From positions 806,001 through 870,000 of the forward strand of contig JAWNZC010000111.1 in NCBI GenBank assembly GCA_035771165.1: a stretch of DNA of 64,000 bases, given 5' to 3'. The translations under genes were made by a program, and so were the position numbers. This stretch comes from Paragorgia papillata. Taxonomy: Eukaryota > Cnidaria > Anthozoa > Scleralcyonacea > Coralliidae. Numbering within the stretch: position 1 is the stretch's first letter; each line of letters opens with the position of its first letter. Of this stretch, positions 51,862-62,623 are shown in pieces. The notes below the pieces were generated by a model. That model was not told where the DNA came from, did not search any database, and saw nothing but the letters and a program-made list of their open reading frames with translations.

Positions 51862-53088
51862 GTAAGTATTTTGCATTTTAATATATGCTTGCGCTTGGTC
51901 ATGTCTTAATTGTTTCGTATCTGATTACAAAGAGGGCATTGTATTAGATGCATATTTATTCATCCACGGCTTATTTTGATTTGTAGAACCAAAACGAAAA
52001 TGTTTGATAACTGGTAGCGTTCCTACTGAGAATTTGCCCGCAAAAAGTCACGATGTGCGAAAACAAGAGCGCCGCATTCTGTAGTATTAATAAACAGCAG
52101 ATGTTGAGCCAAGCAGCTCTAACTCTACCAAGCCTCAACGTTTCAACAATATCAAGCATTGGAACCACTGGCCGCTTCTATTGAAGTAATGTTGAAACCT
52201 GAGCAATAAATATAAACATTGTGTTTCCACGAGTTGATGTTTACTATTTTTTATGTACAATTTGTCACCATTGATTGAGGAAATCGACATTCATTTTAAT
52301 ACACTGACTGTATAACCTGTAGTATACAGGAATCTTTTTGCTCTCTTACGATTTATTTATATAAACATTTACAGTTTTCGAGTTTGTTCAGAAAATGAGT
52401 GAGTGAGAATGACTGCATAGGACTTTCAATTGTCAGGACATGCTTTATAGTATTGTTGATATAATGTACAGCAATGCCAGCTAGTGTAAACCAATTTATA
52501 ATTTTGTCAAAGGTTTATAAGAAACTACTGTACCTGGTAGTACTAGATACTGATACTAACAGGCTAAAAAATTTAAAAAATGTAAAAAGAACAAGATGAA
52601 AATGGCACTGTATTACTTTTTAGTTAAAAACATTTTGTGTTGTACTTCTTATATTTTTAACCTTTTAGCCTGTTCTGTCATAGTACTTTATACAAATCTT
52701 TGCAAAATGGAATTATGGATTGAATACAAGATGCAATATGCTGTGTTATAGCTGGTCTTTTTACCTAATGTTATTAGCAGCATACTAACAGGTACAATAT
52801 TGTATACAAGAAACAGAAAATAACAAAACAGTTCACATACTGGAGAAGTTTAAAACTTCCAAAGACAAATTGGTAGAACAAAAAATCTAACAATTCAAAT
52901 TTATAATAATACATAATTACATATTTATCAGGCATATTACTAGCGTCACTCTTTTTTGTCTCCTTAATAGTGCTTTTTTCTTTGATGCGGTACTTCGTAA
53001 TATAGTCTCTGGTATATGAAAATGCTCAAACTCTTAAATATAGCTTAATTACATTTTCCAAGCACAGTTTCTGTGTTGAGTTTGAAGG
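51862..53088. other. Non-coding interior of THAP element
   Basis: AT-rich; begins as the intron after the THAP exon. A possible acceptor near 51,985 leads to a short open stretch to about 52,080. Beyond that I see no recognisable coding on plus or minus. Confidence 0.4.
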
Positions 53089-53319
53089 TTAAAGTTCACA
53101 TGACACAACAATGTTGTCCCACAAAGATTTAACAATAGGTGAGTTTAATGCAGAATTACATATCATTTCTACTGGAATATTTCTTAATGTCCATTTACTC
53201 TCATATACATGCTCTCTGAAAAAAATCTCAGCTACTTCTAAAATGTTTACTAAGCCCTTGCAAGATGTAATTAAACCTCCCCTTGTTTGGGCAGAAATAT
53301 ACTTACAGTAAAAACCCAC
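53089..53319 (-). pseudogene. Transposase C-terminal-like exon
   Basis: ISAQTRGGLITSCKGLVNIL followed by AEIFFREHV resembles the C-terminal RGGL region of THAP-type transposases. It is on the strand opposite to the THAP exon, so the element has been inverted internally or holds two elements. Weak evidence. Confidence 0.35.
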
Positions 53320-54546
53320 GTATAAGAACCACCATTTTTCAAGTTAGCCTAAAAAGGTTCTTATATAAGTGGTATTTACCAGGATTTTAGGCTATTTAGG
53401 TTCTTAAATACGTTCTTATTTTTTTCGAGGAAAGGGTGCTTGCTGTTGGTCCAACAACAATCTCAAAATGTGTGGCCCCTTGCTTTTGTACAATAAACAC
53501 TTTAATTATAACTAATTAATACGACCACATAATCAAAAAGAACCCTGCTCTGATTAATATGTCCACGTCCTTTATGTAACAATTAAACTGCAACAATATA
53601 GTTACTTAAATGCATTGGTTGATAGTTCTTGTTACTAAAGTGAGTAGCTAATCAATGAAAACATATACAGTATATGTGAACATACTCAGCTGGTGAGGTA
53701 ATTATTGATATACTGCATGTATTAAAGTGCCTCTATGGCCTGTGGGATCTTTACATATTTAAATAACTTAGGTTAAAAGAAAATGTTTCCCAAAAATTTT
53801 TCTCAAAAATATTAAATCCCCGTCCAGCTACAGCGCTCCAAAGTTGGCATCTCTGTAACTGTGACCGTGCCTGTTAGGGACCTGGTGCGAGTTTACTGTG
53901 TGACGTCACGGTCGGAACGGAACTTCTTGCACCCAAAATGAAAAGGACAGATAATCTTCGATCTGCGCGCAGTTTATGGAAATTATTTTGAAATAGAGAC
54001 TTGCCATCAAGATTTTTAAACTGTATTCGTGGAGCGACTAATAATCTAAAGGGAAGTACATTCGATTATTTCTGTATTTTCATTAAATAGTGAGTTAAAT
54101 TGCAGACTTTTGATGTTGTCATTGTTAAAATGGCGCATGTAACAATCATTTCCGAAACATGCAGTCAAAACTAACCCTGTAACTCAAAAATAAACATGTT
54201 TTGTGCTTTTTGGTCGCAATATTTGGAATCCCAAGTGGAATATCTACAAAACTGTCGGTAATTTTACATCAGTTTACTCGCCTATTTGACCAAAATGCTC
54301 ATTGGTCTGACGAGTACGACATCATCGCCATTGTTATCGTCGAAGCTCGCAGCATAGAAAATCCAGAATATATTGTCTTCTGGATTGTCTATGCTTGCAG
54401 TCAAGACTAACCTTTGCCTCAGAATCTTGTGTGCACAGTTTGCAAAACTGACTCTATTTGTAAACCAGCATAATATGTTACATATGTAATCATGTAATCT
54501 ACTATAACCTAATGTCTACATGTATGTGCATGTACAGTATATCTAA

Positions 54547-55012
54547 CTAATACGATATCAATTTTATTATTTGCTGCTTTAAGCCTTCTAATCCTTGACT
54601 ATCAAACTGTTGAATAACTTTATCAAGAATTCTAAGTGTCCAGGAATGATCTTTGTAAACAGTCACTGACTTTGTTATCATGGGATCCTTGGCACAGTCT
54701 TTCTTTCTTTGTTGCAAGTAAACAACTCTTAAAGATTCTTCATCGCCTTTCACTAATGTCCAACCAAAAGGAAGACCAGCGCTATTAATGGTGTTAACTA
54801 AGTCTTTAAGGATTTGTGGTTGGATAACTGTTTATAGGTGCAGCAAGTGGTTGACATCTATTGTTGTGTCCAGTGCAATTGCTGTTGGTATTATTCAAAT
54901 AAGCTTGTTCTGTCATTAAGTATTTCACCCATTGAAACTGGTACCAAGACAGGGGGACTGTCTCTGTCTGAAAAAGGATAAACATTAAAAGCAATTTCAT
55001 TGAATGTACCAA
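54547..55012 (-). pseudogene. Unrecognised coding remnant in palindrome arm
   Basis: Two frames, 54,753-54,547 and 55,012-54,806, with a coherent block GWTLVKGDEESLRVVYLQQ then RILDKVIQQFDSQGL. The inverted copy (56,450-56,700, plus) keeps it with few changes, suggesting once-functional coding. I do not recognise the family; a transposon-encoded ORF is the simplest guess. Confidence 0.35.
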
Positions 55013-55219
55013 AATTGAATTTTTTTTATTGTCTGGATAGTCATCATTAAGGTATTATACTATACCTAGTAACGTTGCTATAAAGTAATAGTTTAAACCA
55101 ACTAGTGGACTATTGTGCACCTCATTGGCAGTGACTATCTACGAATAGAACTTTAGAATATGGATGCCATACATGTACGTTCTGTATGTGTGCGAGTGTG
55201 TCTCCCTCTCTAAATAAAT

Positions 55220-55352
55220 AAATATATATATATATATATATATAGTTCAATCTACAGACACGGTGTTTCGCTGTACAACAGCTCATCAGTGTAGCTTGGA
55301 ACAATCTGAATGAATTTCACCAATTACTTATACACATGCGATCGTCGGTGAC
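55220..55352. repeat. Hammerhead-bearing repeat, intact copy
   Basis: A (TA)n run (55,222-55,244), then GTTCAATCTACAGACACGG through to GCGATCGTCGGTGAC. The same sequence is found split at 43,331-43,377 and 46,908-46,984. Another TA run at 55,443-55,458 follows. Confidence 0.9.
55252..55295 (-). ncRNA. Canonical hammerhead ribozyme
   Basis: Reading the minus strand from 55,295: stem I strand GCTACA, core CTGATGA (55,289-55,283), stem II GCTGT-TGT-ACAGC (five pairs, three-base loop), core GAA, stem III ACA-CCG-TGT, cleavage C at 55,257, then TGTAG closing stem I with CTACA (five pairs). All invariant core bases are present. The short stem III matches minimal type I hammerheads of Penelope-like elements and retrozymes. 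Sits in the spacer of the palindrome beside a TA microsatellite. Confidence 0.9.
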
Positions 55353-55860
55353 AACCGCATGTGGGAAAGCATCGGTGAAATACATTCAGATAGCGTGAAG
55401 TGCGCATGGGCCCAGAGTGCTCAAACTTCCACAAGGGTGTATTATATATATATATATAATACTAAACTGAACGAAGAGAATGGACAAGGATATTAACAAT
55501 ATAATGCAAGAAATTAAAGTTTGTATCTCCAATCCTGTCATTTAAAATATGAAGAAAAAGTTAGCAATCTTTTATGTATGAAGATATTTAATGATGTGTT
55601 TTGTCAATATCTATATGATAAAGCTTAAAATATAAGTCCACTAGTTGGTTTATACTATTACTTTATAGCAATGTTACTAGGGTATAGTATAATACCTTAA
55701 TGATGACTATCCAGCCAATAAAAAAAATTCAATTAAACAAGCTTATTTGAATAATACCAACAGCAATTGCACTGGACACAACAACAGATGTCAACCACTT
55801 GCTGCACCTATAAACAGTTATCCAACCACACATCCTTAAAGACTTAGTTAACACCATTAA

Positions 55861-56444
55861 GGTGGTTCCCTACTGTAATTTCAATAGGGGACTGGTGACT
55901 AGAAATAGTATCGCTACGCATGCGTAAATAGCGATCTTGTCGATTCGAAATTCTATGACCGCGTCGACATAGATGTTAGACTTGTAGACATTTTCTTCGG
56001 TGAATTTTGCTAAAATTTTGTAAATAAGTAGTTTATAAAAAGTTCTAAAGTATATATAATTTTAAAAAATTTTCATAAGACAGAACTTTTTTAAATCGAT
56101 AATTTTTACAGCGAAAAATCTGTCCATACAACCCTCTGATTTTGTGCATGAATATTCTCCACAACAGTATCTATCATCTCAGCAATTTTTAAAAAATTTC
56201 ACCGAAGCAAACTGAAGACATGCCACTTCAATTATGCAAGATTTGAAAATATACCAAAGTTCCAACGTCATTACAATGGTAACAGCAAATAATTGAACTT
56301 TTTGATAGATATTTTATATCTGCGATAGTTCTGCTATAGTAACGTCTACTTAGTATTTATCTAACAAATTTTTAAACTTGTGAATAACATTAGATAATGA
56401 GCATATGAAATAGCACGCATTTATTGAAACTATAGGGAGCCACC
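55861..56444. mobile_element. 584-bp TTAA-flanked MITE
   Basis: GGTGGTTCCCTA at the left and TAGGGAGCCACC at the right, with TTAA at 55,857-55,860 and 56,445-56,448. The other palindrome arm shows the empty site (ATTAATGGTG). piggyBac-like target choice. No coding frame. Confidence 0.93.
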
Positions 56445-57519
56445 TTAATAGCGTTGGTCTTCCTTTTGGTTGGACATTAGTGAAAGGCGATGAAGAATCT
56501 TTAAGAGTTGTTTACTTGCAACAAAGAAAGAAAGACTGTGCCAAGGATCCCGTGATAACAAAGTCAATGACTGTTTACAAAGATCATTCCTGGACACTTA
56601 GAATTCTTGATAAAGTTATTCAACAGTTTGATAGTCAAGGATTAGGCTTAAAGTAGCAAATAATAAAATTGATATCGTATTAGTTAGATATACTGTACAT
56701 GTACATACATGTAGACATTAGGTTATAGTAGATTACATATGTAACATATTATGCTGGTTTACAAATAGAGTCAGTTTTGCAAACTGTGCACACAAGATTC
56801 TGAGGCAAAGGTTAGCCTTGACTGCAAGCATAGATAATCCAGAAGACAATATATTCTGGATTTTCTATGCTGCGAGCTTCGACAATAACAATGGCGATGA
56901 TGTCGTACTCGTCAGACCAATGAGCATTTTTGTCGAATAGGCGAGTAAACTGATGTAAAATTACCGACAGTTTTGTAGATATTCCACTTGGGATTCCAAA
57001 TATTGCGACCAAAAAGCACAAAACATGTTTATTTTTGAGTTACAGGGTTAGTTTTGACTGCATGTTTCGGAAATGATTGTTACATGCGCCATTTTAACAA
57101 CGACAACATCAAAAGTCTGCAATTTAACTCACTATTTAATGAAAATACAGAAATAATCGAATGTACTTACCTTTAAATTATTAGTCGTTCCACGAATACA
57201 GTTTTGGCAAGTCTCTATTTCAAAATAATTTCCATAAACTGCGCGCAGATCGAAGATTATCTGTCCTTTTTATTTTGGTGGATTGTCTTATGGTCTGACT
57301 TCCGTTCCGACTGTGACGTAGCTCTATCAATTAGAGCCCAGGCCCAAGACAAACGGTTAACTTTCAAAATGGCGCGATTTGGGCTGATTTGGCCAAATTC
57401 GGAGCGCTGTCAATGGGAGGGGATTTAATATTTTTGAGAAAAAATTTCGGGAAACATTTTCTTTTAACCTAAATTATTTAAATATGTAAAGACCCCACAG
57501 GCCATAGAGGCACTTTAAA

Positions 57520-58290
57520 GTTTTACTGTAGAAATTACAATAATTTTGCAATCTTCAATAACTTTGCAATCTTCGACTGCCAGATACATGCAGGAAAATA
57601 ATTTGAACTGCATTTGAACTGTGTTGCAGTGTCACTGGGAAATATTTTAGAAATTAATATTTAACATAATGTCATTACCAAAAATACAAAATACAAAATG
57701 TGCAAAATTTCTTTGTTTTTATTTTTTTTAAGTTTTTCAAATAAGAACCTGTTACAATTTTTAGGCTAAAAAGGTTCTTATAAAATGGGGGTGTAAAAGG
57801 AAAATTTTAGCATAAAGGTTCTTAATTCATAGCTTCGCAGTTCCTGGTTAGTGGTTTCTCACTTTCCCTCTCCTTTCTTTCGTCTGTTCAACTGATACAG
57901 TTTGCTGATTTCATCCCCTGCCACATAAGAATTAAGAAAGAGAGTCCACGTTCAACTGGATCAAGTTGTAATGGTTTGGCCTTCGGTGTTGATTGTTGAA
58001 CTGCCTTCGCCAGTACCAGTAGTTTCATGGCTGGTGTTGTGGAATCCGATCAAGATGAATCATTTAAAGTCTTGACAGTTCAGCAGCTCACATGATCGAG
58101 GAATTAAACCATAAAAGGATTCGAGAAGTTTGTCTTGATTCTTTTTATGGTAAAACATTTCGTAAAGCAGTAAGAAAGCATCCAACAAAGCGTTTATTTC
58201 TTCTGTTTCTCCTGTGACAGCAATTATACGAATCTTCGGTTTGAGTTGCGATGAGTGCCTTCGACCCTTCGTCTTTGAATGATGGTACGG
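57520..58290. other. Transposon interior, weak coding traces
   Basis: AT-rich on the left. The minus strand at about 58,240-58,080 reads a continuous block (KPKIRIIAVTGETEEINAL, then LLESFYGLIPRSCELLNC) that looks like real protein but ends in stops, perhaps continuing the 58,595-58,291 frame after an indel. A TAAGAACC-type repeat near 57,745-57,785 matches 53,325-53,365. Confidence 0.35.
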
Positions 58291-58595
58291 TCATTGACTG
58301 TTGAAAATCGCCTTCGTCGTCCCATATTTACCGGCTTCGATTATTTGAATTTCTTCAGTTATCTCTTCTGCTTCAATATCGCTCTCCATCGTGATCACAG
58401 CTGCCCTTGAACGTTTAGAAATATGATTCTTTGTAACCAAATCCTTCGATGACCATATGTTTTCCTTTTGACACCGGATGAAGCTATCCCCGCTCCTCGT
58501 CACGTGACGCAAAATAGAACTGGTTCCCAACATGATTCGTCGCTCCCTTTGAAGTTTGCCGGCTAGCCTAACCAGTCTCCCTTCCATTAACCGTG
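58291..58595 (-). CDS. Hypothetical protein from right transposon end
   Basis: About 100 codons starting within the terminal inverted repeat; ends TGA 58,291. Acidic C-terminal half (SDIEAEEITEEIQIIE). Not recognised. Because the first 25 codons are inverted-repeat sequence, the real start may be the internal Met. Confidence 0.3.
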
Positions 58596-58602
58596 GAATG
58601 TC

Positions 58603-58838
58603 CAAAGAGAGATCGAAGATGCTTTGTTTGCTTGAGGGTCGATCATAGAAGCGATCAATGTGAGGCTAACAAAAACTGTCGACGTTGTCACGGTAACCAC
58701 CATCAGTCAATTTGTAATGCTCCGAATTCCGCTATCCAAAACGAGAACTCGCGTGACACGCAACTTTCCACCGTAGGGGATAACGACCCCGGCAGTCAAC
58801 CCACTTACACACCAAACAACAACCAACGTAGCGCATAA
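58603..58838 (+). pseudogene. gag: BEL gag nucleocapsid, last zinc knuckles
   Basis: Resumes the gag frame after the transposon: CFVCLRVDHRSDQC and CRRCHGNHHQSIC are two CCHC-type knuckles. Ends TAA 58,836-58,838 by frameshift; the protease follows in another frame. Confidence 0.9.
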
Positions 58839-58858
58839 CGCCGAAGGCGAAGAAGAGT

Positions 58859-59254
58859 TTGGTAACTCAACAACGGCTATCGCGCGTATTGCTGCAAACA
58901 GCGACATCAACTGCAATAAGAGAAGACGGGGCGAAGTCGTCCAAGGTAAAGATATTGTTTGACAGCGGGAGTCAACGGTCGTATGTGACAGATGAGCTGA
59001 AATCAAGGCTTAACCTGTCATCGACGAAATCTGAAACGCTTCATCTCAACACCTTTGGAGTCAAGAGTTTTCGCAAACAAACTTGTGACGTTCTAAGCTT
59101 GAAACTGCAAGACAACAACAATGAAGTTGTCAGTATTTCTGTGCTTAGCTTCCTTAACATCTGTTCACCACTATTTACATGCGCAGACGTCAACGATTAC
59201 CCCCATCTGAAGGTCTATCCTTGGCAGATAACTCCAGTTCTCAAGAGCCCATAG
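58859..59254 (+). pseudogene. pro: BEL aspartic protease (DUF1758-like)
   Basis: ILFDSGSQRSYVTDEL is the catalytic DSGS-type motif of BEL/Pao proteases. Ends at TAG 59,252 while the pol frame continues from 59,179 in another phase, so a one-base shift near 59,220 separates it. Confidence 0.88.
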
Positions 59255-59655
59255 ATGTGTTAATTGGGACGGATTACTATTGGGACTTCGTGACAAGCGA
59301 AACTGTACGCGGAGAATCCGGACCCACTGCGGTCAACAGCAAGTTTGAATTGCTGCTCTCCGGTCCGACTGGATGCGTTAGAAGATCCGAAAACACGTCC
59401 CTGACCACTTTGGTCATATCGGGAACTAGTGACGACTCGCTACACTGCACGCAAGATGATCCACATATCGACACTCTGAAGCAGTTCTGGGTAACGGAGT
59501 CCATTGGAATACGAGCAGATTCGGGGAGCAACGAAATCGGCGATGGGTTCAACGAAAACGTATTTTTCAATGGAGATCGTTACGAAGTGGACTGCCATGG
59601 AAAGAAGATTGTCCTACAATTTCAAACGACTATGAACTGTGTGTCAATTGTCTAA
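59179..59655 (+). pseudogene. pol: BEL pol, protease-RT connector
   Basis: IDVLIGTDYYWDFV and GPTAVNSKFELLLSGPTG are the conserved end of the DUF1758 region; VTESIGI resembles the segment leading to RT. Some expected sequence between this and RT appears lost near 59,560-59,660. Confidence 0.85.
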
Positions 59656-59660
59656 GATCA

Positions 59661-60272
59661 TTGCAACGAAGAATGTTAAAAGAACCAGAGTTAATTCAAG
59701 AATACAATCAAATTATGCAAGACCAGACTAAAAATGGCATCGTGGAAAAGGTTTCTGAGGACGGAGTCGAGAAAAAGGAAAGCGAAACCGTGCACTACTT
59801 ATCACATCACGCTGTGATTCGACGAGATCACGCAACGACGAAGCTGAGAATCGTTTACGACGGTTCTGCTAAACCACCTGAACGTGGTTACTCATTGAAC
59901 GATTGCCTAGAAACCGGTCCCAATTACACACCGCAGTTATTCGATATGCTCATCAAATTTCGTTGTCATAAAATTGGTCTTACGGCGGATATCGAGAAGG
60001 CGTTCCTCATGGTGGCGATCAACGAAGTCGACAAGGACAAGCTCCGATTCATGTGGTTTAAAGATCCAAACGACGTCAACTCTGAGTTTTTACATTTGAG
60101 ATTCACTCGACTTGTGTTTGGTCTCAGACCTTCGCCTGCTATATTAGGATCAACCATCCGTCAACATCTCGACAAGCAAACGGAATTCGATCTCGAGCTG
60201 ATTGAACTATTAAAGAACGCTTTTTACGTTGATGATCTTGTTAGTGGAGCCGAAAACGAAATCCAGGGTTGA
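59661..60272 (+). pseudogene. pol: BEL reverse transcriptase
   Basis: YLSHHAVIRRDHATTKLRIV, VYDGSAKP, GLTADIEKAFLMVAI (first Asp) and FYVDDLVSG (YVDD). Ends at TGA 60,270; the thumb continues in other frames to about 60,610. Confidence 0.93.
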
Positions 60273-60943
60273 ATTGTATTCGAAGTCCAAATTAATCATG
60301 TACCGAGGTGGATTTAATTTGCGTAAATGGAGTACCAATTCCAACTGTGTGAAGGAGTCGATCAATGTTTCTGAGAAGAGCGTTGCATCAACTGCAATCA
60401 CGAAGTCTCTGTGCGAAGAAGATGAATCTTATGCAAAGGCGACAACCGGCTCTTCAATTAACATACCGGACACCGCCGACAACAATACAACCCAGGTTTT
60501 AGGATCTATTTGGGACACTAAGGAAGATCAACTGGCATTCAATTTTTCGAATTTGGTGGAAGAAGCGAAATCCCTCCCGGCAACAAAGCGATCTATATTA
60601 AAAATCTCAGTATTCGGAACTCGAAGCCTTGGAAACAGTACGTGATGAGTAGAGTGGTGGAGATACGAGAGAGCACTACAGCAGAGTCGTGGAAATTCTG
60701 CCCAGGGGAAAGGAATCCAGCAGACATCCCGTCACGAGGAATGAAAGCGAGCGACTTAGCAAAGAAAACGCGTTGGTAGAATGGTCCAGAGTTTTTGTAC
60801 AAGCCAGAAAGCGAATGGCCTCAAGAATGTAATAAAAGAAACGAACCGGAATTCGCCATGAAGGAAATCGTAAAGAATCCTAAATCAATCGTACATTTCT
60901 GGATATTACGTGGGAGACAAATCGTGAAGAAGATCCTACGTCG
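60229..60943 (+). pseudogene. pol: BEL pol remnant with RNase H deletion
   Basis: RT thumb sequence (FNLRKWSTNS) runs to PATKRSILKIS near 60,608, then immediately reads SIRNSKPWKQYVMSRVVEIR and CPGERNPADIPSRG, which normally come several hundred residues later, after RNase H. So the RNase H core is deleted at about 60,605-60,620. The stretch ends in the Zn-binding region before integrase (RRCVRCKKLEGRP). Frame changes near 60,645 and 60,800. Confidence 0.75.
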
Positions 60944-62074
60944 ATGTGTGAGATGCAAAAAATTGGAAGGAAGGCCGTTAACGTACCAAGAACACCTGAC
61001 TTACCAGAATCAAGAGTCTCGGATGACCTACCTTTTTCGCACACTGGTGTGGACTTTGCAGGGCCATTATACACGGCAGAGAAGTCGTCAACTAACCAAG
61101 GTAACAAGGCGGATGTTTGCCTGTTTACATGTGCTTCTACCAGGGCGGTTCACTTGGAGCTGACAAATCGACTAAGTGCTGGATCGTTTCTCATGGCATT
61201 CCGTCGATTTGCGAGTAGGAGAGGTTTACCAGTCACCCTAATGTCAGACAACGCTAAGACGTTCAAGGCTGCATCGAAGGATGTCGCGAAGTTAGCAAGA
61301 TCCAAAGAAGTTCTCCAATACTTAGCAAATAATGGCGTGACATGGAAATTTATCATCGAGAAGGCTGCATGGTGGGGAGGTTTCTGGGAGAGAATGGTCC
61401 AAACAGTAAAACGTACCCTCAGGAAGGTAATTGGACGAAGCTGTTTGAGTTTTGAAGAACTGAGTACATTGCTCACTGAAGTCGAAGGGATTGTTAATGC
61501 CAGACCACTTACGTATGTTCATGATGACCAGGATGGCATAAGCTTTGCATTATCGTCATCGCAGCTGATAAATGGGCGACGTATACAACCAACGCCAAAT
61601 TCAAGTCACTTTGAAATCATCAGTACTAATGAATCATTGACCCGACGAGTTAAACATCAAAGACGACTGCTGAATCAATTTACGGCCACCTGGAGAAAGG
61701 ATTACCTGTTCAATCTAAGAGAGTCGCATGCCGCGATTACATCGAAGAAAAAGGAGAATCCAAACATAGCTGTTGGTGATGTAGTACTGCTTCGGAACGG
61801 CTCGACCAAGAGAGTGCTGTGGAAATTAGCAATTGTACAAGAATTGATAGCGGAGAGCGACGACAAGATAAGGGCAGCGATTCTTAGAGTACCTGATACC
61901 AGAAACTTACTTAAGAGGAGTGTAAAGCACTTGATTCCTCTAGAGGTAAGTTCACACGCAGAGACGACCGAAGCAAGGAAACCGGAGAATGTAAGACAGC
62001 CAGACGAAGCTGGAGCCAAACTACGCCGCAGGGCGGCGATAGACAGAGAACTATTACGCAGACTGCGGTCGTAA
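60944..62074 (+). CDS. pol: BEL integrase
   Basis: 376 codons. Catalytic Asp in GVDFAGPLY, Asp in MSDNAKTFKA and Glu in WWGGFWERMV; the C-terminal VGDVVLLRNG and DUF5641-like end (RVPDTRNLLKRSVKHLIPLE) are complete. The upstream zinc HHCC site lies in another frame, so the first residues here are not the true start. Confidence 0.93.
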   Translation: MCEMQKIGRKAVNVPRTPDLPESRVSDDLPFSHTGVDFAGPLYTAEKSSTNQGNKADVCLFTCASTRAVHLELTNRLSAGSFLMAFRRFASRRGLPVTLMSDNAKTFKAASKDVAKLARSKEVLQYLANNGVTWKFIIEKAAWWGGFWERMVQTVKRTLRKVIGRSCLSFEELSTLLTEVEGIVNARPLTYVHDDQDGISFALSSSQLINGRRIQPTPNSSHFEIISTNESLTRRVKHQRRLLNQFTATWRKDYLFNLRESHAAITSKKKENPNIAVGDVVLLRNGSTKRVLWKLAIVQELIAESDDKIRAAILRVPDTRNLLKRSVKHLIPLEVSSHAETTEARKPENVRQPDEAGAKLRRRAAIDRELLRRLRS

Positions 62075-62264
62075 GCGTATTAATTAATTCAACATTTTAG
62101 TCTTTACATAACGTATATTATCAAACTACAGTTGCAAGGGAAGAAGCACTTTGGCTTCAAGGACAGCAAAAAAAACTTGTACTCATATATTACGTTAGCA
62201 TTAATTTGTTATTGTTCCTTGTTCTTGTTCAAAAAAAAATAATACATCTGTTCACTAGTGAATC

Positions 62265-62276
62265 AGATGCGGGGAG
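62265..62276 (+). other. Polypurine tract
   Basis: AGATGCGGGGAG directly before the 3' LTR; a short, imperfect plus-strand primer tract. Confidence 0.7.
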
Positions 62277-62442
62277 TGTCGTATATAATCCATAATTGAT
62301 TGATTGATGACGTTGAATCATGTGATTCAACTGTATGAAACGTATCGAATGTATATAGTTAGTGTACTTGTGGTCTTTACCAAGTAATGGTAAAGACGAT
62401 TAAAGATGAGAAATTAGTGAAGTTATTATTCGAATCATTACA
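62277..62442 (+). repeat. 3' LTR of BEL element
   Basis: 166 bp, TGTCGTATATAATCC to ATTACA, followed by target duplication ATAAT. Differs from the 5' LTR at a handful of positions, suggesting a fairly young insertion. Confidence 0.95.
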
Positions 62443-62623
62443 ATAATTATACACTGTCATACATAACATAATTTCTGGGTTTATTCTATAAAAATGAGTC
62501 AGAGGACGTTTTCTTTAACCTACAAACCCTGTGACGCGGACATCCCAATTCACTCTTTCCATCAATGTAAAGTTGAGCTGCACGAGAAACCACATTACTT
62601 GATCTCAATACGTTCGACATAGC

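Larger units (their letters stand above)
53722..57519. repeat. Large imperfect palindrome
   Basis: Left arm 53,722-55,111 and right arm 55,637-57,519 are inverted copies of ~1.3 kb around a 525-bp spacer. Identity looks to be about 90 percent or higher. The right arm has lost ~110 bp matching about 54,915-55,015 and has gained a 584-bp TTAA element (55,861-56,444). Both arms encode the same peptide block (KGDEESLRVVYLQQRKKD). Confidence 0.93.
51459..58595. mobile_element. 7.1-kb THAP-linked DNA transposon in gag
   Basis: Begins CACGGTTAATGGAAGGGAGA and ends with its inverse. Perfect 25-bp ends, with further inverted similarity inside (CACGTGACGAGGAGCGGGGA) after a ~50-bp difference. GAATGTC on both sides (51,452-51,458, 58,596-58,602). 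A THAP-like domain near the left end suggests a P-type (THAP9-like) element, but the observed duplication is 7 bp rather than the usual 8. Internal structure is heavily rearranged. Confidence 0.85.
47403..62442 (+). mobile_element. BEL/Pao LTR retrotransposon with nested insertions
   Basis: Two 166-bp LTRs in direct orientation and ATAAT on both sides (47,398-47,402 and 62,443-62,447). Primer-binding site, purine tract, gag, protease, RT and integrase all on plus. A LINE (47,859-50,429) and a DNA transposon (51,459-58,595) lie inside gag. Without them the element is about 5.3 kb, short because the RNase H region is deleted. Confidence 0.95.
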
